Shown: positions 1-7,811 of the stretch, piece by piece
Layout: each line of letters begins with the position of its first letter
Position numbering within the stretch: the stretch's first letter is position 1
Source of the DNA: Flavobacteriaceae bacterium UBA3356
GTDB lineage: Bacteria > Bacteroidota > Bacteroidia > Flavobacteriales > Flavobacteriaceae
Length of the DNA stretch: 64,000 nucleotides
NCBI GenBank assembly: GCA_002360635.1
Contig: DEQW01000002.1
Location: 186,001 to 250,000 of the forward strand
Direction: 5' to 3'
Notes under the pieces: model-generated
What the model saw: the letters and a program-made list of their open reading frames with translations, nothing else
Databases searched by the model: none
Told to the model about the DNA's origin: nothing
Program-made: the position numbers and the translations under genes

Positions 1-432
1 AGTTCCCTTTATGGTTTCACCATCAAAACTTGACACTTTCAACTCACCATTGTTACTTTGAGCATCTCCAACTGTGGTAAAAACAACTACAGTATTAGGA
101 TCTGGATTATTTGGGTCTGGCAAATAACTATATGTCCCTATATTAGTAAAATTTAATTGATACGTGCCTTCTCCATCAAAACCTTGAATGATCATCTGTA
201 GATTTTCAGATTCACTAGTTCCGCCACTAACTGCAAGTGACTGACCAGCTCCATTATCGGTGATTACAGCTTTAACAGTTCCTGTTAAGCCTTCAAAAGA
301 ATTGCCATCGACTTTTGCAGTAAAATCACCTTCACCACCTTGAGAATCGCTTCCGCCATCGTCATCACTTTTACATGCTATTAATGACAAGCTTACAAAT
401 AGAATTAAGGAAATAGTTTTTAACGTTTTCAT
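1..432 (-). CDS. Secreted lipoprotein, C-terminus cut by window edge
   Basis: The first 144 codons of a minus-strand gene are visible; the rest lies beyond base 1. The protein begins MKTLKTISLILF and has a lipoprotein signal ending LSLIAC, so Cys20 is the predicted lipidation site. An Asp/Gly/Ser-rich linker follows, then a β-rich stretch opening GDFTAKVDGNSFEG. Short lipoproteins with this opening are common in Bacteroidota and resemble the DUF6252 type, which has no known function. No catalytic residues are visible. It lies 125 bases downstream of the GSCFA gene on the same strand, so it could be a separate unit. The lipoprotein call is firm; the family is a guess. Confidence 0.75.
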   Translation of the reverse strand, partial: MKTLKTISLILFVSLSLIACKSDDDGGSDSQGGEGDFTAKVDGNSFEGLTGTVKAVITDNGAGQSLAVSGGTSESENLQMIIQGFDGEGTYQLNFTNIGTYSYLPDPNNPDPNTVVVFTTVGDAQSNNGELKVSSFDGETIKGT

Positions 433-557
433 AATTGTTGGGTTTTTGGTTATTGTATGCTACAAAGATGTGGCAGGACCCAACTTTAATCAATACGGCA
501 ATTGCCCTATTCTTATGTTTTACTGTGGTTTAGACATTTCAGAAGAATGTTTTTAAT

Positions 558-1505
558 CTAGAATTTAATGAAGGGAAGTTCTTTTTGAAGTGTTTCTATT
601 TTCTTCTGAAGATTAATCTGAAACTTTTGGTGCGCCTCACCCGAAGGATTGAAAGGCCTATGTTTTAATCCACTTTGGATGGTTTCAATTTCTTTTTGAA
701 GCGTATCGGTTTCTGAAGCAATCCAAACATCTTTAAATCGTTCCCAAATAATGGAAATAGCTAGATTATTTGGGTGAAGCATATCTTCTTCATAAAAACG
801 ATAGTCGCGCAACTCGTCCATCATAATTTCAAAAGAAGGAAAATAAAAAGCTTGCTTTTTACCTAAAATGGCATCGTGTAGGCCAGAAAGCAAATGTGCT
901 TTGCTCTGCATATTTTCTACAAAACCGTCTTTGATGTGCCGAACTGGCGAAACGGTGGTAATAACCGTAGCCTTAGGGTTTACGGTTTTAATAAGTGTAA
1001 GAGTATTTTCTATTGTGGCAGAAACTTCTTCAACAGAAAGCAGTTCTTTTAAAAACCTTTTCTGCGGAATTTTATGACAATTGGCTACAATCGCATCACT
1101 TTCTATAAATCGATAGACCCAAGCTGTCCCGAAGGTTAAAATGATATGGGAAGCTTGCTCAAGGTAGGTTTTTAAACTTTTTAAATTACCATTTAAATTT
1201 GAAATAAAAGCACCTTTATCACTCGTTGAAAGCTTTGAATGTGCCTCAAAACAATGCCATTGTTCGTTATGATGAAAGATATCTGCTTCAGTAAATAAAT
1301 CTTCATTAATGGCTCGTGTCACTAACTTTTCAATCGCAACCGGATGAAATACAATCCCAAATGGATTTTGAAGGTTCTGAAATTTATAATATTCAAGTTT
1401 TCCTCCAATGTTCTCTGTAAAACAAGACCCCATCAACAGGACTTTAGATGTATAATCTATCTGACTCTGTTGTGGGGTTAGTGCTATTTGCGTTTGTAAT
1501 TTCAA
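558..1505 (-). CDS. GSCFA-domain SGNH-like hydrolase
   Basis: A 315-residue protein with the family-naming motif GSCFTENIG at residues 26-34, where Ser27 takes the place of the SGNH nucleophile. Near the C-terminus, DMLHPN gives the Asp241/His244 pair expected of the catalytic dyad. GSCFA proteins are Bacteroidota-enriched predicted acyl/acetyl esterases of unknown substrate. There is no signal peptide, so it is probably cytoplasmic. It starts 2 bases after the alaS stop codon and is very likely co-transcribed with alaS. The family call is firm; the reaction is inferred from the fold only. Confidence 0.88.
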   Translation of the reverse strand: MKLQTQIALTPQQSQIDYTSKVLLMGSCFTENIGGKLEYYKFQNLQNPFGIVFHPVAIEKLVTRAINEDLFTEADIFHHNEQWHCFEAHSKLSTSDKGAFISNLNGNLKSLKTYLEQASHIILTFGTAWVYRFIESDAIVANCHKIPQKRFLKELLSVEEVSATIENTLTLIKTVNPKATVITTVSPVRHIKDGFVENMQSKAHLLSGLHDAILGKKQAFYFPSFEIMMDELRDYRFYEEDMLHPNNLAISIIWERFKDVWIASETDTLQKEIETIQSGLKHRPFNPSGEAHQKFQINLQKKIETLQKELPFIKF

Positions 1506-1507
1506 GA

Positions 1508-4117
1508 TTATGAGATATAGTCTTTTGCTTTGTTCAATGCTTCATTTATACCTTCTGGGTTTTTCCCTCCAGCTGTTGCGAAAAACGGCTGTCCGCCACC
1601 GCCACCTTGAATGTGTTTTCCAAGTTCGCGTACTATTTGTCCTGCGTTCAACTTTTTATCGGTTGCTAAATCTTTAGAGATATAGCACGTAAGCAACGCT
1701 TTTCCGTTTTGTTTTGATCCGAATAAAATGAAAAGGTTATCTACTTCTCCACCCATTTCAAAAGCTAAATCTTTCATTCCTGAAGCATCTAAATCTACTT
1801 CCTTTGCCAAAAAGTTAATGCCGTTTACGGTTTCAAGCTCGTTTTTTAAATCGCCTTTTAAGTTTTTAGCTTTATCTTTTAATAATTCCTGAACCTGCTT
1901 CTGTAGCGCATTGTTTTCTTCTTGTAAACTACTTACTGCCTTAACAGGGTTTTGAGCGTTCAACGTTTTCTTTATCTCCGCATATTGGTTACTTCTATCT
2001 ATGAAATAATTTTTAGCAAATTCGCCTGTAATGGCTTCAATTCTTCTAATTCCACTAGCGACAGAACTTTCTGAAGTAATTATAAAATGCCAAATATTCC
2101 CTGTGTTTGGTACGTGTGTACCACCACAAAGTTCCATTGAGTTTCCAAAACGGATGGTACGAACGGCATCACCGTACTTTTCGCCAAACAAGGCTACTGC
2201 TCCTTCATCTATTGCCTGCTGATAAGGTATTCCTCGTTGTTCTTCCAAAGCAAGGTTTTCATGGATGCGAGCATTTACAAAATCTTCCACTTGCTTAAGT
2301 TCTTCATCACTTACTTTACTGAAATGTGAAAAATCGAACCGCAAATACTTATTGTGAACCAAAGAACCTTTTTGCGCTACGTGATCACCCAAAACATTCC
2401 GCAGGCCTTGGTGTAACAAGTGGGTTGCAGTATGGTTAGAAGCTGTGTTAGATCTATGCTGCGGGTTTACCACCGCTTTAAAACTTGACTCGGGGTTTCG
2501 AGGCAGATTTTTAGCAAAATGGATAATCAAATTGTTTTCCTTCTTGGTGTCAACAATATAAATGACTTCTCCATCGGATGCTTCCAAGTAGCCTTTATCA
2601 CCTATTTGACCACCGCCTTCTGCATAAAAAGGTGTTAAGTTGAACACCAATTGATACAATTCACCTTCTTTTTTGCTTTCAACCTTACGGTATCGTGTTA
2701 TTTTTACTTGAGTCTCTAAGGTGTCGTAGCCTACAAATTCTTCTACATCGTCTTCATGTAAAATAACCCAATCACCTGTTTCTATTTTTGTGGCAGCTCT
2801 AGAACGCTCCTTCTGTTTTTGTAGTTCGGTTTCAAATTCCTTTTCATTTAATTCATATCCGCGCTCTCTTAAAATTAAGGCGGTTAAATCGATTGGAAAA
2901 CCGTAGGTATCATATAATTCAAAGGCTTTTTTACCTGAAATGGTTTTACTGGAAGCGTTTGAAATCACATTTTCCAGCAACACGAGACCTTGATCTAGGG
3001 TGCGTAGAAAAGATTGTTCTTCTTCACGAATTACATTGGCAATCAAGTTTTTTTCTGAAACAAGCTCTGGGAAGGTTTCGCCCAATTGCTTCACTAATGT
3101 ATCTGTTAATTTGTAAATAAAAGGTTCTTTTTTATCCAAGAATGTAAATCCATATCGAATGGCGCGTCTTAAAATACGACGTATCACATAACCTGCTCCC
3201 GTATTGGAAGGCAATTGTCCATCTGCAATGGAAAAGGCAACCGCACGAACGTGATCTGAAATCACACGAATAGCAATGTCTTTTTCTTCCTCATTGCCAT
3301 ATTTGGTGTTTGTAATCGCTTCTATTTCGCGAATTAACGGTGTAAATACATCGGTATCGTAATTACTCTTCTTGTCTTGAAGCACCATACACAAACGCTC
3401 AAAACCCATTCCGGTATCTACGTGCTGTGCGGGTAATTTTTCAAGACTGCCGTTGGCCTTTCGGTTAAATTGCATAAAAACCAAATTCCAAATTTCCACT
3501 ACTAGTGGGTGATCTGCATTCACTAGCTCAGCTCCAGGTACTTTCGCTTTTTCTTCATCAGAACGAAGATCTACGTGAATTTCGCTACACGGCCCACAAG
3601 GTCCTTGCTCACCCATTTCCCAGAAGTTATCTTTTTTATCACCATTTAAAATTCGATCTTCGGCAATATGTTGTTTCCAGAAATTATAAGCTTCCGTATC
3701 CCTATCTAACCCTTCCGATTTATCCCCTTCAAAAATAGTTACGTAGAGTTTGTCTTTATCTATTTTAAAAACTTCAGTTAAAAGTTCCCACGACCAAGCA
3801 ATGGCTTCTTCTTTAAAATAATCGCCAAAGCTCCAATTTCCTAACATTTCGAACATCGTATGGTGGTACGTATCCATCCCTACTTCTTCCAGGTCATTGT
3901 GTTTACCACTTACGCGAAGGCACTTTTGTGTATCGGTAACCCGAGTATTTTTAGGATCGCTGTTTCCGAGGAAAAACTCTTTAAATTGATTCATCCCTGC
4001 ATTGGTAAACATTAAGGTTGGGTCGTCCTTAATTACCATAGGCGCTGAGGGAACAACGGTGTGTTGTTTCGATTTAAAAAATTCAAAAAAAGTGGATCTT
4101 ATTTCCTTAGATTTCAT
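1508..4117 (-). CDS. alaS: Alanyl-tRNA synthetase
   Basis: An 869-residue class II synthetase that charges tRNA-Ala. The N-terminal catalytic core opens with the typical [18 protein letters not shown] region. The editing domain carries HTATH (His562/His566) and CGGTH (Cys664/His668), the zinc-binding residues that hydrolyse mischarged tRNA. The C-terminal part has a coiled coil and a DHHA1-type glycine-rich segment ([14 protein letters not shown]). Length matches full-length bacterial AlaS and all signature motifs are present. A promoter match lies just upstream (4133-4161). The GSCFA gene follows in the same unit. It is divergent from the M23 peptidase gene. Confidence 0.98.
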   Translation of the reverse strand: MKSKEIRSTFFEFFKSKQHTVVPSAPMVIKDDPTLMFTNAGMNQFKEFFLGNSDPKNTRVTDTQKCLRVSGKHNDLEEVGMDTYHHTMFEMLGNWSFGDYFKEEAIAWSWELLTEVFKIDKDKLYVTIFEGDKSEGLDRDTEAYNFWKQHIAEDRILNGDKKDNFWEMGEQGPCGPCSEIHVDLRSDEEKAKVPGAELVNADHPLVVEIWNLVFMQFNRKANGSLEKLPAQHVDTGMGFERLCMVLQDKKSNYDTDVFTPLIREIEAITNTKYGNEEEKDIAIRVISDHVRAVAFSIADGQLPSNTGAGYVIRRILRRAIRYGFTFLDKKEPFIYKLTDTLVKQLGETFPELVSEKNLIANVIREEEQSFLRTLDQGLVLLENVISNASSKTISGKKAFELYDTYGFPIDLTALILRERGYELNEKEFETELQKQKERSRAATKIETGDWVILHEDDVEEFVGYDTLETQVKITRYRKVESKKEGELYQLVFNLTPFYAEGGGQIGDKGYLEASDGEVIYIVDTKKENNLIIHFAKNLPRNPESSFKAVVNPQHRSNTASNHTATHLLHQGLRNVLGDHVAQKGSLVHNKYLRFDFSHFSKVSDEELKQVEDFVNARIHENLALEEQRGIPYQQAIDEGAVALFGEKYGDAVRTIRFGNSMELCGGTHVPNTGNIWHFIITSESSVASGIRRIEAITGEFAKNYFIDRSNQYAEIKKTLNAQNPVKAVSSLQEENNALQKQVQELLKDKAKNLKGDLKNELETVNGINFLAKEVDLDASGMKDLAFEMGGEVDNLFILFGSKQNGKALLTCYISKDLATDKKLNAGQIVRELGKHIQGGGGGQPFFATAGGKNPEGINEALNKAKDYIS

Positions 4118-4132
4118 GCGTTATATTTTATT

Positions 4133-4161
4133 CAAAATTAGTGATTAAGGCAAAACGCAAA
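4133..4161 (-). promoter_or_regulatory. Predicted Bacteroidota promoter of alaS
   Basis: Read on the minus strand, TTTG (4158-4161) is followed after 17 bases by TAATTTTG (4133-4140). This matches the Bacteroidota consensus TTTG / TAnnTTTG at both elements, about 16 bases before the alaS start. It is the best two-element match noticed in the window. In AT-rich DNA single boxes occur by chance. Confidence 0.55.
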
Positions 4162-4169
4162 ACAATTTC

Positions 4170-4177
4170 TATATTTG
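4170..4177 (+). promoter_or_regulatory. Predicted -7 box upstream of the M23 peptidase gene
   Basis: TATATTTG is a perfect TAnnTTTG match 60 bases before the start codon at 4238, back to back with the predicted alaS promoter. No clear TTTG -33 element was found, so support is from one element only. Confidence 0.35.
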
Positions 4178-4237
4178 TAATTCGTTATCCAAAGGTTAGC
4201 GCTGCCCATCAACCGCAAAAATAGGATTTTTTAACGT

Positions 4238-5215
4238 ATGTCTAAGGTTAAATATTACTACGATAGTGAAACACTTTCGTATCGTAAAATTGAAAAGAAA
4301 AAAGGCCGTAAGCTTGGTATCATACTATTGAGCCTTCTCGGCACTTTATTAGCGGGTTTTTTAGTGTTTTTAGTATACATAAATCTTCCTTATGTAGAGA
4401 CACCTAAGGAAAAATCGCTTAAACGGGAACTGGCTAATATGGAACTTCAATATGAACTTCTGAACAAAAAAATGGCTGAAGCAGAAAATGTACTTTCAGA
4501 AGTTGCCGAACGCGATAACAATCTCTATAGAGTTTACTTTGAAGCAAACCCAATACCTGAAGAACAACGAAAAGCTGGATTTGGTGGTGTAAACCGTTAC
4601 AAAAATTTAGAAGGGTTTGACAATTCCAAACTAATAATAAACACCAGCGAACGGTTGGATATATTGACCAAGCAGATTGTAGTTCAGTCCCGTTCTTTGG
4701 ATGAAGTTTCGCAACTTGCAGAAGAGAAAGAAGAACTATTAGCAGCAATTCCTGCTATTCAACCTGTAAAAAATGAAGACCTCACTCGTATGGCTTCCGG
4801 CTACGGATACCGTACCGATCCTTTTACAAAAGCACGTAAATTTCACTACGGAATGGATTTTACCTCGCCTAGAGGAACGCCCGTTTATGCTTCAGGGGAC
4901 GGAGTTGTAAGTCGTGCCGACAATAATGCTACTGGCTATGGAAACCACATTCGAATTGACCACGGTTATGGTTACGAAAGCTTGTATGCACATCTTTATA
5001 AATACAATGTTCGAAAAGGGCAGCGAGTAAAAAGAGGCGATTTAATAGGTTTTGTAGGGAGTACTGGTCGCTCTGAGGCACCACATCTTCACTATGAAGT
5101 TTTTAAAGATGACGAACGTATTAACCCTATTAATTTTTACTACGGAAACTTGACACCTGAAGAATTTGCAGAAATGCAAAAACAAGCACAGCAAGAAAAC
5201 CAATCATTAGATTAA
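4238..5215 (+). CDS. M23-family peptidoglycan endopeptidase, membrane-anchored
   Basis: A 325-residue protein with a short cytoplasmic N-terminus, one membrane helix at about residues 26-48, a periplasmic coiled coil (about 55-120) and a C-terminal LytM/M23 domain. The zinc and catalytic residues are all present: His203 and Asp207 in FHYGMDF, and His283/His285 in PHLHYEVF. M23 enzymes cut peptidoglycan cross-links, and this coiled-coil layout is typical of cell-wall hydrolases used in growth or division. Because the catalytic residues are intact it should be an active enzyme rather than a NlpD/EnvC-type activator. MerR follows after 61 bases. Confidence 0.93.
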   Translation: MSKVKYYYDSETLSYRKIEKKKGRKLGIILLSLLGTLLAGFLVFLVYINLPYVETPKEKSLKRELANMELQYELLNKKMAEAENVLSEVAERDNNLYRVYFEANPIPEEQRKAGFGGVNRYKNLEGFDNSKLIINTSERLDILTKQIVVQSRSLDEVSQLAEEKEELLAAIPAIQPVKNEDLTRMASGYGYRTDPFTKARKFHYGMDFTSPRGTPVYASGDGVVSRADNNATGYGNHIRIDHGYGYESLYAHLYKYNVRKGQRVKRGDLIGFVGSTGRSEAPHLHYEVFKDDERINPINFYYGNLTPEEFAEMQKQAQQENQSLD

Positions 5216-5276
5216 GAAGCAGTAAATTTATACCTTTAATATCTCAAACGTTTTTAATTTATAACCTAAGGTTACG

Positions 5277-5606
5277 ATGCACATAGATTTACCCGAAAAA
5301 AGATATTACAGTATAGGTGAAGTGGCCGAAGCTTTTAATGTAAACACTTCTCTTATCCGCTTTTGGGAAAAAGAATTCGACGCATTAAAACCGAAAAAAA
5401 ACGCTAAAGGAAACCGTAAATTTACTCAAGAGGATATTAAAAACTTGGAATTTATTTATCACTTGGTTAAAGAGCGCGGCTTTACTCTCGAAGGTGCCAA
5501 AACCCATCTAAAAGAAAACAAACAAAAAACATTAAGCCGTTTCGAGATTATCCGTAAATTAGAAACAGTAAAAGCAGAATTGCTTAAAATAAAAGACCAA
5601 CTTTAA
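5277..5606 (+). CDS. MerR-family transcriptional regulator
   Basis: A 109-residue protein with an N-terminal winged-helix MerR domain: YYSIGEVAEAFNV is recognition-type, followed by SLIRFWEKEF. It has a short helical tail (about residues 80-109) and no effector-binding domain. Such minimal MerR proteins are common in Bacteroidota and their ligands are unknown; there are no conserved cysteines of the metal-sensing type. LemA starts 10 bases downstream, so it probably shares a transcript with the LemA/TPM genes and may regulate them or the preceding peptidase gene. The DNA-binding call is firm; targets are unknown. Confidence 0.9.
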   Translation: MHIDLPEKRYYSIGEVAEAFNVNTSLIRFWEKEFDALKPKKNAKGNRKFTQEDIKNLEFIYHLVKERGFTLEGAKTHLKENKQKTLSRFEIIRKLETVKAELLKIKDQL

Positions 5607-5616
5607 AATATAAATT

Positions 5617-6219
5617 ATGAAAAAATGGCTCATCCCCGTAATAATAATCGTTGCCCTTGTGGCAATTGGTGGATTTTGGTTTGTAAACGTTAACAATAGG
5701 CTTGTGCCTATGGATGAAAACGTTACCGCACAATGGGCAAATGTAGAAAGCTCATACCAACGTCGAGCAGACTTAATTCCCAATATTGTAAAAACCGCAA
5801 AAGGCTACGCAGAGTTTGAACAACAAACATTAACGCAGGTTATTGAAGCTAGAAGCAAAGCAACTTCGGTTACTATCGATCCTTCCAATATTACACCAGA
5901 ACAGTTGGCGCAATTTCAGCAAGCACAATCGGGGCTGACTTCCGCTCTATCAAGATTGTTAGCCACTTTTGAACGCTACCCAGACCTAAAAGCAAATGAA
6001 AACTTTAAGGAACTCATCAACGAGCTGGAACGCACTGAAAATCGAATCAATGTAGAACGGAATCGTTTTAATGATCAAGCTCGTATTTTTAATTCTGAAG
6101 TACGCCAATTTCCAACAACTATTGCAGCAAGCATCTTAGGCTTTGAAAGAAAAACTTATTTTGAAGCAGATGCTGGAAGTGAAGATGCACCCGAAGTTGA
6201 GTTTGATTTTAACAGTTAA
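5617..6219 (+). CDS. lemA: LemA family protein
   Basis: A 200-residue protein with one N-terminal membrane helix (about residues 3-22) followed by the LemA helical bundle, including the family-typical stretch WANVESSYQRRADLIPNIV and the ERNRFND segment. LemA proteins are widespread, probably with the helical domain outside the membrane; their biochemical role is not established. It is followed after 14 bases by a TPM-domain gene and then by a second one. LemA next to TPM proteins is a recurrent bacterial arrangement. Family assignment is firm. Confidence 0.93.
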   Translation: MKKWLIPVIIIVALVAIGGFWFVNVNNRLVPMDENVTAQWANVESSYQRRADLIPNIVKTAKGYAEFEQQTLTQVIEARSKATSVTIDPSNITPEQLAQFQQAQSGLTSALSRLLATFERYPDLKANENFKELINELERTENRINVERNRFNDQARIFNSEVRQFPTTIAASILGFERKTYFEADAGSEDAPEVEFDFNS

Positions 6220-6233
6220 GAAACCCCTTTTAT

Positions 6234-6671
6234 ATGTCTAAAGTAGAAGATTTCCTTTCAGCCGAAGCAGAAGGCGATATTATTGAAGCCATCCGCACAG
6301 CAGAAAAAAATACCTCTGGTGAAGTTCGTATACACCTAGAAGCTCATAGCGAGATTGACCCTTTTGAACGAGCCGCCGAAGTATTTGACATGTTGCACAT
6401 GAACAACACCAAGCAAAGCAATGGTGTACTTATTTATGTTGCTGTAGAAGACCGTACGCTTGTAATTTTAGGCGATAGCGGCATAAACGATGTTGTGGCG
6501 CCCGATTTCTGGGAAAGCACCAAAGACACCATTATCAGTCAATTTAAGGAAGGTAATATGGAACAAGGTCTTATAGATGGTATTCTCATGGCAGGTGAAC
6601 AACTTAAAAAACACTTTCCGTATCAAAAAGACGACAAAAACGAATTGCCTGATGATATTTCAGTAGGGTAA
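6234..6671 (+). CDS. TPM-domain protein without signal peptide
   Basis: A 145-residue protein consisting almost only of a TPM (TLP18.3/Psb32/MOLO-1) domain: SGEVRIHLEAH near residue 29, SNGVLIYVAVEDRTLVILGD around 62-81, and a helical end. It has no signal peptide and no membrane segment, unlike its neighbour, so it is predicted cytoplasmic or peripheral. TPM domains of plants have phosphatase activity reported, but a bacterial function is not established. It sits in the LemA operon, 14 bases after lemA. The domain call is firm. Confidence 0.9.
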   Translation: MSKVEDFLSAEAEGDIIEAIRTAEKNTSGEVRIHLEAHSEIDPFERAAEVFDMLHMNNTKQSNGVLIYVAVEDRTLVILGDSGINDVVAPDFWESTKDTIISQFKEGNMEQGLIDGILMAGEQLKKHFPYQKDDKNELPDDISVG

Positions 6672-6683
6672 TTATTAAATTGT

Positions 6684-6706
6684 GCCCTTCGGCTACGCTC
6701 AGGATA
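6684..6706. repeat. Short interspersed intergenic repeat, copy A
   Basis: The 23 bases here (GCCCTTCGGCTACGCTCAGG plus ATA) match 59878-59900 at 20 of 23 positions. It lies in the 64-base gap between the two TPM genes. Flavobacterial chromosomes often carry dispersed intergenic elements of the TTCGnnTnCGCTCA type; this identification is from memory of such elements, not a search. Confidence 0.5.
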
Positions 6707-6735
6707 CTTATAAAGACTATAGACGACATTAAGAT

Positions 6736-7545
6736 ATGCCCAAATTATTTCAGAAATATAACGTTCTTTTACTTTTAATAGGTTTTCTATTTTTTTCTGA
6801 AATAAGTGTTGCGCAGTTTGATATTCCACCAAAACCTACCAAACAAACAGAGCAGACTTCGGTATATGATTATATTGATCTGTTAAATCCTACCCAGAAG
6901 AAAAATCTTGAAAACAAATTACTTCGGTATGCCGATTCTACCTCAACACAAATTGTAGTAGCAGTTATAAGCACAACAAAAGGAGAGGATATTTCATTTT
7001 TAGGAGCCAAATGGGGACAAAAATGGGGCATCGGGCAAAAAGATGAAGACAATGGAATTCTAATCTTGCTCGCCAAAGACGACCGTAAAATAGACATCAA
7101 TACTGGCTACGGTATCGAATACCGCATTACCGATTTAATGGCCGAACGCATCATTAATCGTATTATGATTCCTGAATTTAAAAAAGGGAATTTTTATACG
7201 GGCTTAGACCAAGGAGCCGATGCTATTTTTGCAGCCTTAAATGGTGAATTTAAGGAAGATCGAGACTTCAATAAAAAATCTAATGGTGGCGGAAATTTCA
7301 TAATAATAGTTATCATTTTCATCATTATTATTATTGCTTTAAGTTCAAAGAAGAATGGTCGTGGTGGCAGCGGTGGCCGAAGATCTGGCAGTAGCTTGTT
7401 GGATGTCATCATCTTAAGTAGTATGGGACGCACTGGCGGTTTTGGTGGTGGTAGTTCAGGTGGTGGCTTTAGCGGCGGCGGTGGATTTGGTGGCGGTTTT
7501 GGCGGTGGTGGATTCGGCGGTGGCGGTGCTTCTGGGGGATGGTAA
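6736..7545 (+). CDS. YgcG-like TPM-domain protein with glycine-rich tail
   Basis: A 269-residue exported protein: signal peptide (about residues 1-26, ending SVAQ), TPM domain (about 40-165, with KDDRKIDINTGYGIEYRITD), one membrane helix near 190-205 made mostly of isoleucine, and a C-terminal tail of Gly/Ser repeats ending GGGGASGGW. This is the classical layout of membrane-bound TPM proteins of the YgcG group, with the domain facing the periplasm. It closes the MerR-LemA-TPM-TPM cluster. The Gly-rich tail is normal for the family. Function is unproven. Confidence 0.92.
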   Translation: MPKLFQKYNVLLLLIGFLFFSEISVAQFDIPPKPTKQTEQTSVYDYIDLLNPTQKKNLENKLLRYADSTSTQIVVAVISTTKGEDISFLGAKWGQKWGIGQKDEDNGILILLAKDDRKIDINTGYGIEYRITDLMAERIINRIMIPEFKKGNFYTGLDQGADAIFAALNGEFKEDRDFNKKSNGGGNFIIIVIIFIIIIIALSSKKNGRGGSGGRRSGSSLLDVIILSSMGRTGGFGGGSSGGGFSGGGGFGGGFGGGGFGGGGASGGW

Positions 7546-7753
7546 CTCAGTGGTCAGTGGAATTTATGCTTTTTCATTATCAAACAAAACGTTATTGTTG
7601 GTAATTTCATTTTTTCCAACTTCAAGCATCGGTATTTTCGATACAAATTTGTAATCCCTATCGGTCTTTCGAATTCACTCAAACACCTTTTTATATTTCA
7701 TGAGAATTACAGGCAGAATCAAACATTTTTTTTAACTCCACACTCTATAGGTG

Positions 7754-7791
7754 CCTGAGTATCCTGACGAAAGGAAGGATGTATCGAAGGC
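7754..7791. repeat. Possible degenerate intergenic repeat
   Basis: The 266-base gap 7546-7811 holds no convincing gene. Within it CCTGAGTATCCTGACGAAAG continues into AGGATGTATCGAAGG, with ATCCT and AGGAT as an imperfect inverted pair. It resembles dispersed Flavobacteriaceae intergenic elements (recalled, not searched). No second copy was seen in this window. Confidence 0.3.
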
Positions 7792-7811
7792 CCAGCAGCC
7801 AGCATCTCCAA

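Noticed and set aside
868..1077. Plus-strand open frame opposite the GSCFA gene
   Set aside because: It lies inside a well-supported gene on the other strand and has no signal, motif or plausible start context. The same holds for the many other antisense frames in the window.
6736..7545. Glycine-rich tail as a cell-surface adhesin
   Set aside because: Gly-rich tails are usual in YgcG-type TPM proteins and no sorting motif is present.
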